Of a DNA stretch of 64,000 bases, positions 12,001 through 24,499 are shown one piece after another (position 1 is the stretch's first letter; each line of letters opens with the position of its first letter). Made by a program: the position numbers and the translations under genes. Source of the stretch: Rotaria sordida (lineage: Eukaryota > Rotifera > Eurotatoria > Philodinida > Philodinidae); the NCBI GenBank assembly GCA_905250125.1, contig CAJNOL010000219.1:124001-188000 (forward strand), given 5' to 3'. The notes under the pieces are model-generated. The model saw only the letters and a list, made by a program, of their open reading frames with translations, was not told the DNA's origin and did no database searches.

Positions 12001-13823
12001 TAGGTAATCGAGTATTCTCTATGTAATAAAACATTAATTATGTAAATTAAATATATAAGACGATGCACAGCATGCGAGAACTGTGAACCGATATCTGAAA
12101 AGTATGACTTCTTATTATTAAATGGTAATTCTATTCCAAAAGAACAATTTTTTTTTCTTCTTCAAGGACATATTTGAATAGAGCGTGACAAACTCAGTCT
12201 GTCTATATCACTTTTAGATAATAATAGAGTGAAATAGCGAAATGATATAACTTCAGAAGGAGTCGAACACATTAATCGACTATGATATTTGCTCGTAATC
12301 CAATTCTATAAGCTGTTTCATACATTGAGATGCCTTAATTTTTGCATCATTAGATAAAAAATGCTGAAATACCTATTTGAAGTTTGTTTTCAAACATTTA
12401 GAACGTTATATAAGGTCGATAGCCGATCAGAAACAAATAATAGCGTAGACATTCACCCAGTGTCTATTCATTCATCGAAAAGTTTTATACAAAAAACTTA
12501 GATTATATTTGTAGTCGCCATGTAAAAAAATTGGATTTAAGAGTCAAATTAAAAATCGATTATAATAGCACTATTATAATCTGATTCTTAGACCAAACTT
12601 TTTTACATGGGTCAACATCGTCAACTCTATATATTGGTATGTGTTTGACTCAAAAGGAAAAGAAAAGACACTTTCACGTGCGTCTTACAGGTCAATAGGT
12701 GCGAAAAACCTTAATGTTGTATTAATGTGAATAAATATGCTCACATTGTAGTTCGTAGTTGACTCACTATCGTGATGTAATTTTTTTTTTTTTTGAAAAT
12801 ATCTTGAAGAGAAAAATGTTCTTATCGACCTACGTCTTATGTAACAGGTTTATTTATGTTTTCTTATTATGTAAAATGTATTGTGCTGAAATCTAAAAGA
12901 AAACAGAGTTAATCTAATTTGACATACAAGCTAACTTTATAATTTCATTGTGAACAATTCATGTTGCTTGATCAGTTCAGATTGGTACTGACATCAGTAA
13001 GAATAAAACTCTACCGATTATAATTATAATATGTGTCTTGAGAAAAATGTTGAACTGATAGTTAACATAAGTAAATTCTCTTTTTTTTTGATTTAATTAA
13101 GCGTTAATAATTAATTTAAAAAAAAAGACTCAATATACAAATAGAACAGCAAAAAAGCAGAATAAATAAATCAAATAACTTTCTTCGTTGTTTTTTCTTC
13201 ATTTGTTGATAATGATAGGTAAAAGAATTAGATCCTTATTTAGAATCCTGATATTATTATTTTTGTTTCATTTGTTGTAAATTCAATAGCTGAGAAAATA
13301 TCTCATCGAGACATATGAAACATTACCAGTGTTTTGTTACTTCATTGTTAATATTGAATCAAAAAGAACAAAAGAATTTTATCATGTCAAATTAAAACAC
13401 TTAAGGTAACGGAGTATAGCAAGTAATAAAATTTTAATTTGGTATTAAAAATAGATTTAGATGTATATCGAGTATTTTTATATGAAAATTAATGGAGAAT
13501 GACGTTGATCATTGATAGATTCGAATCATTAACTAAGGTAAAATAAAATAATATGTATTATATTTCACTTTTGTATACGATAATTTCTCCTATAAAAGCT
13601 TGTGTAAATATGCGCACAAGCTTCATTTTTTATCAGCATTGGTCATAAAATCGTCCTGCATTCTTTCATTCTCTATTGATAACTATTCTATAGAAAGAAG
13701 CAACTCCTTGAACTTGTAAGTTAATATTACAAAACATCTCAATATTTACGATATGACATATCACATTCAGGTATAAATATCTCGTCGATAAACTCGAACA
13801 ACTTTTATAGACAATTGGTAAAA
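9070..13823. other. Gene-free region
   Basis: About 4.7 kb of AT-rich sequence. Frames such as 11619-11816 and 11846-12034 lack motifs and splice-consistent extension. The only structure I could define is the small hairpin element at 12518-12610. Confidence 0.5.
12518..12610. mobile_element. 93-bp hairpin MITE
   Basis: A near-perfect palindrome: the left arm starts CCATGTAAAAAAATTGG and the right ends CTTTTTTACATGG, with internal GATTATAATAG/CTATTATAATC pairing. No target duplication could be decided. No coding capacity. Confidence 0.6.
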
Positions 13824-15702
13824 ATGGATACTCTCATTGGTAAGTTTCTTAGCTGAAAGACAAGAAAATTATTCACAGATCCAGTTTAGGCATGTCAAAA
13901 TGATAATATGGTATTGAGATGTCGGTATTGAATGGTATTTAATGTATCGAAAATTCAAAATTTTAGTCAATTTTTGTTTTCAATTTATTTAGTGTTGTTA
14001 AATAGAATACATCCAGTTACCTATGAAAAACAACTTTTTCGATTTTTGGAAACAAGTTTTGTCTATATTCTAAATATCGTGATTAGAGTCGTCCATTATC
14101 GAAGATATGTAATTTTTACTTTGTAGAATATGATAAGGGTTATTTTCTGATTCTACAGACAAAATTGACAAAAAAAAACCATATGACATAAGGTTCTTTA
14201 GTCAATTTTGTTTGCAGAATTGGGAAACAACCCTTATCATATTCTACAAAGTGAAAATTCCATATCTGCAATAATGGACGACTCTAAGCACGATATTTAG
14301 AATCTAGGAAAAACTTGTTTCCAAAAATTGGAAAAGTAGTTTTTCATAGGTAACTCGATATGCTTTATCCAACAATGCTAAATAAATCGAAAACAAAAAT
14401 TTGTTAATATTTTGAAATCTCAGCACCTTCATGACCAATATCTCAATACCATATTTGTATTTCGACATGTCTAGTACAAATAACTTCAAAAGAAATTTTT
14501 GATGTTGATCAACAATAACTGATAGATATCCTTGTTTTAGTTAAAGACTTATCAGGCAATAAAACAGAAACAGACTATGTACATAATGGTGGAATAATCG
14601 CTGCAATCTTCCTTGCTTTACTTTCCTTTATTTTTACTTGTCTTGTTAATGGATTTGCTTCAACTGGACCTAATAGTAATTATTGAATTATCATTTATGA
14701 TCAAAGAAAAAAGAAAATCTTTTGTATATTAGAGTTTTTTAGAAAATCAACAGCTCAAGTCAGTGATGAAAATCCAACTGAATTTACACCAGCTGGTCCA
14801 ACATTTTCCATATGGGGACTTATATATACTTGGCAGGTAAAATAAAATAAATAGAAAATGTGTTTGAATTTTTTTGTTCAATGACTTTTTTCTTTCTAGT
14901 TAGCTTTTCTTGTATATTCAATTGTAAATATATGGCGAAAAACCGATGATGGTTTTCTTTATATTCATCCATATACTTTACATGTGGCTATTTTTATTCT
15001 TTTTATTGTTAATATGCTTCTGAATTCTTTTTGGTTAGTTCTGTGGGATAGACTCAAATTTGGAGTGAGTTATATATTTTAGTATTTCAATTAATATTTA
15101 TTATTATAATTAGTTTTCCACTATTATTCTTTATTTACTGTTGGCAACTATTGTCGGTGCTTGTGTAATTGATCATATTCTTCTTTGGCATAGAAGATGG
15201 GATTTTATTCGATTGAATAAGTAAGAAATTGTTATTTTTTATTTTTCTTTAATGTATTAATTATAGATCGAGTGATATTTGGATAATGCGTTTTATCATA
15301 TTGAATGGTCATGCAGTTTATTCAGCTTGGTTACTTGTTGCTTCATCACTTAATCTTACGATTTGGTTGAAAAAAAAATTACCATTGAATGTTGAAGGTT
15401 GGGCAACAAGATTTTCTCTTATTTTACTAACTGTTGGTATTATTGTTTATTGGATTCTTGAAAATTTTATATTTCCATCTCAAATGGCTTATACATGGTC
15501 TCCATGGTTAGTTTGGTTTATGAGTTTAGTAGGAATTTTAACTAAACATCGGAAATTACTCTTAGAAAAATCATTTAATCAACTTATGGTATTAATGATA
15601 ACCTTTCTTTGTTGTGGACTGTTTTGTGTTAGAGTTATTCTGTTTGCTGTTAGATATACAAGACAAGAAATACCGACTGGTTTATATCCTGCTGGACTAT
15701 GA
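13824..15702 (+). CDS. Multi-pass membrane protein, TspO/MBR-like
   Basis: Six exons (13824-13839, 14541-14675, 14733-14836, 14900-15064, 15114-15220, 15267-15702) sum to 963 nt, giving 320 residues in one frame. Hydrophobic segments suggest seven or eight membrane spans. The motif [17 protein letters not shown] and later [20 protein letters not shown] and [10 protein letters not shown] resemble tryptophan-rich TspO/MBR proteins and a family of uncharacterised invertebrate membrane proteins. The function is unknown; TspO relatives bind porphyrins and sterols, but this should not be transferred on similarity this weak. The 16-nt first exon encodes only MDTLI and part of a codon. The 701-bp first intron is about ten times longer than the others because it contains foldback FB-3. 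Confidence 0.75.
13886..14475. repeat. Foldback element FB-3 inside an intron
   Basis: Arms at about 13886-14169 and 14201-14475 are reverse complements with small gaps. Both contain AATATGGTATTGAGAT, GTTACCTATGAAAAAC and AGAATATGATAAGGGTT. The loop is about 30 bp. The two opposite-strand frames at 13932-14126 and 14304-14489 look like paralogues only because the arms are copies. The whole element lies within intron 1 (13840-14540) of the TspO-like gene and should be removed by splicing. Confidence 0.88.
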
Positions 15703-18700
15703 TTGAATTCGATTGGTATATTTTTTTTTTATTGTAATGTTTTAAATAGAGTGGCATACGAAAAATAAAAGTACAGTGTGATTCAATAATGATTCAGAAG
15801 TCTTTGATTACGAATATCGTGTGATAGGGCCAAGATAGAGAACTGTAGTTTTCACCATTCAAAAGAGACTATGTCACTGCATAGTTCCATGTTTTAATTA
15901 ACAATGTCAGTAGGTCACAAAGTGATCTGTCAGTGGTCTTCGGAAAAATATTGATACCTCTTCAAAACGAAGTATTCGAAATCCGTTTAGAATCGGAAAC
16001 GATTGTATACACTTCCTATTTCTCAGTATTTTGTACGGAGAATTATGATCTTTTACGGCAAAATAGGGAGTACAACGGAGTTCATATACGATCTTCATAT
16101 ACGAACTCAGTAAACGGACACATTCACGTCCATAACAGTGCTGCCACTTTTTCTGGTTTTAGCCGAAAAATTTTGCTTTTCTAAAGTTTCTTCCTTCTTA
16201 TATTTTTACCGACAGTCTTAGATTCTGCCAATTCGTTTCTTAAAAAAATGTAAATGACACTGGCTATTTACATTCACTAGTCTTTGTTATTTTATTCATA
16301 TTCTTTTATGAAGATTGTAAATCTTCTCTGCTAGTTATGAAAAGCATCAACATGACTTTTTATCGTTTGTACTCCTTTCTTTCTTCCTGATTCTAAAACA
16401 ATACAACGCAAGAGAATTTACCACAGAGCAGTTCTGAAAATTCATAAAATTAACAACAGTTTATTATTATTATTATTATTCTATGAATGTCACAGTTCAT
16501 TATCTCGAGTATAGAAAACAGAATCCAGCGACTATAGCAATAGTGAGAGATATTTTTAATGACTGAATCTCAGTGTCTAACTTACATTTGCTCAATATTT
16601 AATTTGTCTAGAACAAACAAGTTCAATTATGGGAGCTATTTGAGTTTCTCAAATGTCTATTATATGAGTAGAAGCCGAGATTCGGGTGTGCTGGAAAAAA
16701 GTTGAAAGGAAAAACATCAGAGAAAAAATGTCGAAAAATAAATATTGAAATGGAAAAATAATGAAAAAAGTAATGTCTCTAGTAAATCATGACTCGTAGC
16801 ATCTATAGTTTATTGTTATTTTTGTTATAATTCTACTAGTCTAGATTTGTCACGAGTAGTAATGGTGATGATTAATTCTTGATTTAGATTAACTAAAAGA
16901 GTCGGACAAATAATTATTATACAGCTAAAAGCTCTATTGTCACGCCTGCAGCTGCTTCATCTTAACCAGATTTAGCTCAAGCAAAATCACCAACTATTTA
17001 ATTGCAATTCAACATCATATGGACAAACTTAGTGAGCGATATTATGAGGATGTTATAATTGCTATAGAATACTTTGATAGTTTATCATTAACAACTGCTA
17101 AACGAAAAAAAACGACGCTATAAATTTTCTCTTTTATATCTATTGACTTATGCTTGATTTCTATTATAATGTTAGTATTATCCCATATAATAAAGCATGT
17201 CTCTCACTAATCAGAATTTTCCAGAACAGTTTTCGACCCTTTTTTACAGTCAACCGAAATTCGTCTTCGTTGGATTAGTAGCTGTGTCCAATATCCTAAC
17301 ATGTGAGCAGATACTTTTGAACAATGACAGGTATCTAGTGCTTGAAAACAATAGCTAGTTTAGCTCGATCCAAAAGTAACAAATGTCAAATGATCCTCTT
17401 ATTAAAATATTCAAATGCAATCTGAAAATCTTCTTCATTTGAAAATTTATCACTTTTTATTTTAAACATTCAAAATCATATTATTAAAATTCAGTCAATG
17501 ACATAATCATCATCAAGACTATTTTGAACAAATCAAATTTGTGGAAGTTTTCTCTTTGCATTGCCACTAATTATTGCATGGAAGAAGAATCGATTTCTTT
17601 TTTCATATCAGGATAAAGTAGAGCAGTACCATGTGAAGTGGAAAGTTGAGTTGGAGTCATTCAAACTGCTTTCAATAATAGCTATGGTCGTCTTACTCTA
17701 TTTTCCAAACATTATTCAATGGATGATTGCTTAATTAACGAGAAACTAAGTATAAGCTGGTACTGAGTTATATCGATGTAGTGACTATAGAACCAAGATC
17801 ATTGAGAGCTATTAACTCAGAGGAACAAGATTCAGTTAAAAGAAAATATGTTAAGCAATCCTGCTTATCTGTTTAAACTGTTTTTGAAAAGAAAAAGTTA
17901 TAACCTAATGTAATATTTTCTTATTACAACGTTAAGAAAGATCTGTAAGAATGATTTGCAATCAGGAAATCGCTTTCTGCTTTTTTTCTACTTTTTGATG
18001 ATAAAATTTTTGCCAATTTGTTTTTTTTTCAAGGTAGTTTTTTGTTTTTTGGACGCTCGAAGATGGCAATACTGTCCAATATGTCGTCAGTAAACAAGTT
18101 TATGTCACTTATTCTACATGCGTAGAATGAGAGAAAAACAGATAATATCCTATGAAAAAAAGCGAGACAATCATTGGTTGGAGAAGTGTTCTTAGAAAAA
18201 TACAGTCAACATGTCCTAACATCTTAATGCAATCTCTAATTGCACTCTTTTTTTTCTAAAGGAGAAGATCTCTTACTGGCAATATTTAACTTTCTCAATA
18301 GTTAAATAACTGAGAAAAAGAAAATCATTTTTTTTTATCAAAGTTAGTTCAGACAGTTGCTTATGTTGAAGTTTGAATAGTATAGGTGAATTTCATTTAA
18401 AGTAAAATGTACCATTAGCATACTTATTAGTTTCAACCTAACTTCAATGAGTATGGTTATCTGCCAAGAAGCAGTTTAAAAAAACCAGCAGTTGAGTACA
18501 TATTCAGTGTTTTGTGAGTGTGTATTTCGAAAAATGTCTTTAGATCTGTTTTGCGAAAAAATACTTTGTAGAACAAAACTCAACATATATACCTGCAGAT
18601 ATGTTTTCTCCAATTATGAATATGTTCTTTTGTAATAAAAAACCATATCGGAATTTCCAGAAGAAAATATAAAGGTGAACAGACCTATTAATTAATACAC

Positions 18701-19033
18701 AATGGGATTTTACCGAATATGTTCCTGTTTTAGAAAGATATCTTTATATGTGACTTGTGTGAATGTGCACAGCGTCAATCGAGTCTTATGACCATGAGAA
18801 AATTTTGTTTTTCGTATAGAGAACCGAAAGAATTTTCTTCAAACTATGCTGCAAAAGACCGTTGAAGTGGCTCCACAATATGTTTTCAATAAAGAAAAAA
18901 CTCATTTTTGAATAGACTATTATTTTCTATTAGTTATTTTTCAAGATTCTTTTAAACTCGGAACTGACACATTGTTATCATGACAGAAACAAAATATTGT
19001 CCTCAATGAACTTAGATATTATTATGGAATATA
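15703..19033. other. Gene-free region with dispersed repeat fragment
   Basis: No supported gene. About 15829-15868 (CAAGATAGAGAACTGTAG, then TTTTCACCATTCAAAAGAG) matches 33221-33260 in the same orientation, so a dispersed repeat is present. A short TTA-repeat (ATT)n lies near 16461-16481. Confidence 0.5.
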
Positions 19034-19670
19034 TGTATTTGAACAATAGCATATAAACTATCATCCAAGAGAAATTCAATTCAATTGACATCAACTCAAA
19101 GAAAATACTACATTGGTGAAAATATCGAAAAAAATTTGACCAAGTTATTTATTCGACGTGATCGAACGTTGTGAAGTTTCATTTTTTTCATCTTTCATGA
19201 GCCGTATTTCCATGAGACGAAAAGCAAATACCATGAAATTTTCATTATAGATGGACCCTCGTTAGATCTACCATCCATGAGAATTCCATTTGTTTTGATA
19301 TAGCAAAATTAGAGTTACTCTCAAAATAGCGATCACTACGGAATCTCGAAAAACTAAAATTCCATAGCGGTTAGTATTTCGAGAATAAATCTGCTTTCTC
19401 TGTATCAAAATGAATGAAATTTTCATGGCTGGTAGATCTAACGAGGGCCCATCTCTATAATGAATATTTCCTGGTATTTTCTTTTCTTCTCATAGAGGAT
19501 ACGGCTCACCAAAGACGAAAAGACGAAATTCGGTAATGTCCGGTCACGTCGACAAAATAACTTAGATAAAATTTTTACGATATTTTTTATAAATGTAGTA
19601 TTTTCTTTGGGTTGATGCAAATTAAGCCTAACTTCTCTTGGATGATAGCTTATGTGCTATTCTTCAAATA
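19034..19670. repeat. Foldback element FB-4
   Basis: Arms of about 300 bp meet near 19350. Left-arm landmarks AGCATATAAACTATCATCC, AAAGAAAATACTAC, CCCTCGTTAGATCTACC pair with right-arm GGATGATAGCTTATGTGCT, GTAGTATTTTCTTT, GGTAGATCTAACGAGGG. The pairing continues almost to the centre. The frame at 19438-19620 is arm sequence. No target duplication was resolved. Confidence 0.85.
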
Positions 19671-20238
19671 TATATATATATTCAATATCCATCTACCTTT
19701 GAGTACGGCCAAGATACAAAAAATATTTAAAAAAGGCGTCGAAACTTATGAAATACTCTATGTATTCGTAATTGTAAGCAGTGGCTTACATTAGATGATT
19801 GTTCAGTATAGCAACGATTCGATTGATTTAGTTTATTAATACAATTATCTGTTTTCTCCGTCAGCATTGAAGTCTGAATGTACAACTAACTATCCTATTA
19901 ATCTACAAAGAGAAAAACTTGCATCAGTTGTCACTTCGTCCTTCCGATAACTATTATTTTGTTAGATTGAGATTCAATATTAATTCAACGTAGAGCAAGT
20001 CTCTAAGTCCTTTTGTGTTGACTGTATTTTTAAAAGAATAGCTACATCAAGTTAGATGTATATACCAGAAGAAGTTCAAGAAAGATTGATCCGCCAAATT
20101 GTTTTTTACTCTGACTGATAGATTTTGCATAATAATTCATAAATATAAAATAAAAAGATATTATTCAATTAAACGATTTCGATTTTGATCTCTTCATTTC
20201 AAAAATAATTTTATTGATTTCTGTTTTGAGATTTCAGT

Positions 20239-20376
20239 TATAACCTGTTAATACAGAGAAGTATAGGTAAATTATGTGAAATTTGTATCGCTAGTCATCA
20301 ATTAAATCAAATGACATTACAAGACTTCATTCGTTTAGTTTCAACTGATTATATTTTACATAATTTGTACTTATAG
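20239..20376 (+). pseudogene. Orphan exon-like open stretch
   Basis: Immediately after an acceptor-like GAGATTTCAG (ending 20237) there is a frame reading YNLLIQRSIGKLCEICIASH then QLNQMTLQDFIRLVSTDYIL and ending HNLYL and a stop at 20374-20376. Composition is protein-like, but I cannot find companion exons upstream. I do not recognise the family. It may be the last exon of a lost gene or a genuine small 3' exon. Confidence 0.3.
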
Positions 20377-20738
20377 ATTGATTGCTCTACTTCAATTAAA
20401 ATTGGCTGCAGCTTGATATTGACTGGAAAAATCTTAATCAGTTTTGCCGTTGAATTGTATTTTTGAAATGTTTGTAATATAACATAGGTCATATCACAGC
20501 TTAGATGTCGTTAGTTATTGGCATATTATTGTTTTCTTCCTCTGAAAGAGACGAATATGTCGAATATGTGTACATTTGTAGTGGAGGTTCTTTCTATCCA
20601 TTGATTACATTCTTCTTGCTTATTGATGGACCATTTGAATCTTTTTTTTTTAGTTAGTTTTTCATTTATTTTCTCAATATGTATTATATGATTTTTGTTT
20701 AAGATTAATATAGTTTTCTCGTCGGTACTGCTGATATA

Positions 20739-21475
20739 ATGACAAATCCAAAAGGTTATCGTCGGGGTACGCGTCATTTATTTTCACGCGAGTTTAAAAA
20801 GAATGGTCGAATTCCTTTGGCTACCTATATGAAAATCTATAAACGTGGTGATATTGTCGATATTAAAGTCAGTTTAATTTTTAATAAAAAAAAGAAAAAT
20901 ATGATCGTAATCATTTTTGGTTAGGGCAATGGTGCTGTACAAAAAGGTATGCCACATAAATTCTATCATGGTAAAACCGGTCGTGTTTTTAATGTAACTC
21001 GACATGCTGTTGGTATTATTGTTAACAAACGTGTTCGGTATGTAATTTCCATTTTCAATCGAAAATTTATTTGATTTTATTTTTCTTTTAGTCATCGTGT
21101 TATTGCTAAACGAATTAATGTTCGTGTTGAACATGGTAAATTATCTTTTATTTCTTTTAAAAAAAAATGCAAACGTTTTTTTGTTTATTTCGTTTTTAGT
21201 TAAACACTCAAAATGTCGTACTGATTTTCTTACCCGTGTTAAACTTAATGAACAATTGAAACGAACTGCTAAAGAAACTGGAAAAAGTGTACCGCTTGTT
21301 AGTATTAAACGACAGGTAATTATCACACATAAATATTCATTTTACATTATTATTATTATTATTATTATTATCTGATTTCTTATAGCCACAAGGTCCACGT
21401 AAACAACATTTGATTCGAACACAAGGCAATAAACCACAAATAGTCGAACCAATTCCATATCAATTTGTAGCTTAA
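20739..21475 (+). CDS. RPL21: 60S ribosomal protein L21 (eL21)
   Basis: Five exons (20739-20867, 20925-21037, 21092-21135, 21200-21315, 21386-21475) total 492 nt, giving 163 residues against about 160 in other animals. The start [20 protein letters not shown] is the family's N-terminus, followed by [34 protein letters not shown] and the C-terminal [20 protein letters not shown]. The protein is a structural component of the large cytosolic ribosomal subunit. All introns are 54-70 bp with GT-AG ends; the last contains an ATT microsatellite (about 21346-21372). The neighbouring gene encodes a mitochondrial ribosomal protein. Confidence 0.97.
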
Positions 21476-22034
21476 AAAAGAAAAGATAATTTTTTTTATT
21501 GCTACTCTTGTTTTTATTTGGAATCACGTTCATCTAAACACGTGAAGAAGAAAAAATAAAAAAAAAAGAACTATCCGAAATAAATAAAACAAAAACAAAG
21601 ATACTCATCATGTTTTATTCTTCAGATGACTGATAATAGTAGTCGTAGAAAAGAAAATATTCTTGATTTAAAATAGACAATTTAGACAAACGTATACCAG
21701 TTAAATTTGAACGATGATCGAGAATATGAAAGAGTTTTGAAAGGTAGTTTAGTTTTTATTTCTTTAAAATATACATCTCATTTTCTTTTATTCAAGGTTA
21801 TGATTAATTATTAAATTTAGTATTGAATCAAATTATTAAAGCATTCATGCGATTCAGATGATGAATATATAACTAATACTACAGTTGACGGTTGAGTCGT
21901 TGACATTGGAGTCCCAATATTTGAATCTCTTATACGAATGTCTTTTCGCAAAAGTGTAATAGTAATGCATAACCATTGTAATGAAGGTTTCCCAAATTAT
22001 TTACCACTTTTTGAGACCATGCTTTGAACATATC
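21476..22034. other. Intergenic, 3' flank of RPL21
   Basis: A likely polyadenylation signal AATAAA lies near 21581-21589. No gene is seen before the foldback. Confidence 0.4.
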
Positions 22035-22550
22035 AAGAGAACTGAAGCTCAAAAGGAGATCGTAGTAAGACTAGAAAAGTCCTTAAAGAATTTGTGCCTA
22101 TGAAGTCGAATTATAAGCGTTTTACTGAATTTTCGACCCAGTTTTAGATATTTACCTAAAAATCAAGTAATGGACTTGCAACCTGAAATTTTACTCATAA
22201 ATAGATCGAATGATTAGTGGAATATCCTGAAAGTTTCAGCCGAAAAGAATGATTCTTCGTCGAAATATTGAATTTTTGGAAAATAATCATTTTCTACAGA
22301 AATTCTGTCAGAATCAAGTTTATTTGAAAATTCAATATCTCGATAAAGAAACATTCTTTTCGGCTGAAACTTTTAGAATAGAAAGCTATGTCGAAGATTC
22401 AGTAAAATGGTCATAACGCGACTCGAAAGGTCCATAGGTACGAACCTTTTTAGACTTTTGTTAGTCTTATCAACACATCCTTATAGATGTAATATGTGCT
22501 CAAACGGTAGATTTCAGTTCGGATAGTTCTCTCGTCAGTATCCTTCGTTT
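22035..22550. repeat. Foldback element FB-5
   Basis: Arms at about 22035-22280 and 22322-22550. Shared arm motifs are GTTTCAGCCGAAAAGAAT and AAATATTGAATTTT on the left, with ATTCTTTTCGGCTGAAAC and AAAATTCAATATCTCG on the right. The right end (CGGATAGTTCTCTCGTCAG) resembles the FB-1 terminus, and the subterminal AGACTTTTGTTAGTCTTATC resembles FB-1 and FB-2. The left end is less complete. Confidence 0.75.
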
Positions 22551-23558
22551 ATTGAGATCATAAGTTTTCATATTACAGTTCAAAGGAGGAATTTAAACTA
22601 CATGTGGCTTTTATCTCGAAAATGATAATATGATCGTATTGTCAGTGTATTAGAATTATTTTATGTTTTTATTTTTAATATCTATAGTCTACAGTAATAT
22701 ATTCATGCAATCAAATATTTGTATTTCCCAACAGAATTTGCTTCAATGTCAATGCTTGAATGTGTGAACCATTGAGTTGTCTCTTGTTTAATTTAATCAT
22801 TGTTGCTAAGTAGATTGACTCAAATAGTTCTTTCAATACTTATTCTTCGCACAATTAGTAGTCTTTTGTCGATTTTCATGATGATATAAATACTCGATAG
22901 AATAAATGATGAATAGAAAAAATTATTTTTATCAACAGTGAAATTCACGAAAAAACTACTGTGCATTACAACGATGAGATAAGAGTATACAATTTTAAAA
23001 TAATATACTGATAATGCACTCAGATTATTATTAGATTTTAATTTGTTCGCATCGTTTCATTTTCGAGATAATTGCAATGTACAGTTAAAATTCCTCTTTG
23101 AGCTATAATATGAAAATTCATTATCTCAACCGTCTCGATACATTCAATGCGTGGGTTCAAAAGTAGTAAATAACTCTAGAAGTGTCCTTTTCAATGGGTA
23201 TACCTCACTGTGACTTTTTTTTTACGTCAAAACATTCATATGAGAGGTTCAGATGGTGTAAAGCTCAAATATCCGGAACTCAAATGTCAAGAAATTCTAG
23301 TGCTGAGAGGCTTATTAGCCAATATTAATATTGTCGAAGCTCAAAATATCGTGTTACACCTAACAAATAAAACTTTTTGTATATCGAGGTACATTAGTTG
23401 TATTAATATGTTCGATCTATGAGATGAAAGAAATTCTACAGACCATTTGTTAGATATGAATGATTTTGTTAAGATAAGCAGATAATTTTGTTGTTTCTGT
23501 ACAAATAAACAACAACATTAATGCAATCAAAAAACATATTTATATCTTTCAGATTGAT
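22551..23558. other. Intergenic, no gene seen
   Basis: Only motif-free short frames (for example 23210-23422) are present. The last bases before MRPL16 contain a splice-acceptor-like TATCTTTCAG (ending 23552), 6 bases before the start codon. Confidence 0.45.
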
Positions 23559-24499
23559 ATGGCGTGTCGATCATTTATAAAAAATGGTTAGTCTTCTTTT
23601 TTTTTTCTTTGTAAATCATTTCTTCGATTACAAATCTCTATTCTATTAAGGTTCACGTCTTTTACGACCTATTCTATTTAATCGAATAATAGTTAATGGT
23701 ACACAAGATAAACCACCATTTCCAAAAGTTCTTCGTATGTTTAAATATAATCACATCCTATAATAAATATTGCTTATAATTTTTTTTTGAAATAAAATAG
23801 CCATTGGATTGCCATTACAAAATGAATTACCCGAAGTGAAAAGTGTTCCTGATACACCACCAAATCAACAAGTTTATCCAAACATGTCTCGACGATTACT
23901 TGAATGCCGTGGCGTAGAAATAGTTCATGATAAGCTTATACATAAACAATATGGAATTATAGTATGCTGTCAAAATAAATAATATTCTTCTAGTATTATA
24001 GAAGATTTTTTTTTCTCGTATCATTATTTAGGCTCTTGCTCCTGGTTTAATGAAAGAAAGTCATTTTAATACAATTCGTGATATGGTTAATAAACGAATT
24101 GATATGGAACGATGTTTTTCTATATGGCGTGTTGATCCACCTTGGCATCCTTGGTATTTTAAAGGTTTAAATAAAAAACGAGGCGCTGGTAAAGGTAGTA
24201 TAGAATATTTTGTTACACCGATCAAAGCAAATCGAATTATAATTGAAATTGGTGGTACACTTACATTTGATTATCTTTATCGTACATTATTAGCAATTGC
24301 TGAATCATTACCATTTCCAGCTGTACCTGTATCTCAAGAATTATTAGATAAATGGGATGCTGAAAGACAAGAAATTCAAGAGAAAAATATTAATTCATTT
24401 CGATGGGAATATTTAATTCGAAATAATATTATGAATTGTCATCGATATACAGATTTTTATGATATTGAATTTGCTAGATATGGACCGAAAGTTCGATAG
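23559..24499 (+). CDS. MRPL16: Mitochondrial large-subunit ribosomal protein uL16m
   Basis: Four exons (23559-23586, 23651-23734, 23801-23961, 24032-24499) total 741 nt, giving 246 residues. The L16 core begins at LECRGVEIVHDKLIHKQYGI and includes the hallmark block RGAGKGSIEYFVTPIKANRI followed by IIEIGG, then LLAIAESLPFPAVPVS. The N-terminal residues, starting MACRSFIKNGSRLLRP, are basic and hydroxylated as in a mitochondrial targeting peptide. The C-terminal extension with FRWEYLIRNNIMNCHRY is typical of the mitochondrial rather than bacterial protein. Role: component of the mitoribosome large subunit near the peptidyl-transferase centre. An acceptor-like AG precedes the ATG by 6 bases, suggesting spliced-leader addition. 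Confidence 0.93.

Noticed and set aside
13932-14489. Two similar opposite-strand open frames that look like a pair of paralogous genes
   Set aside because: They lie in the two arms of foldback FB-3, so their similarity comes from the inverted repeat.
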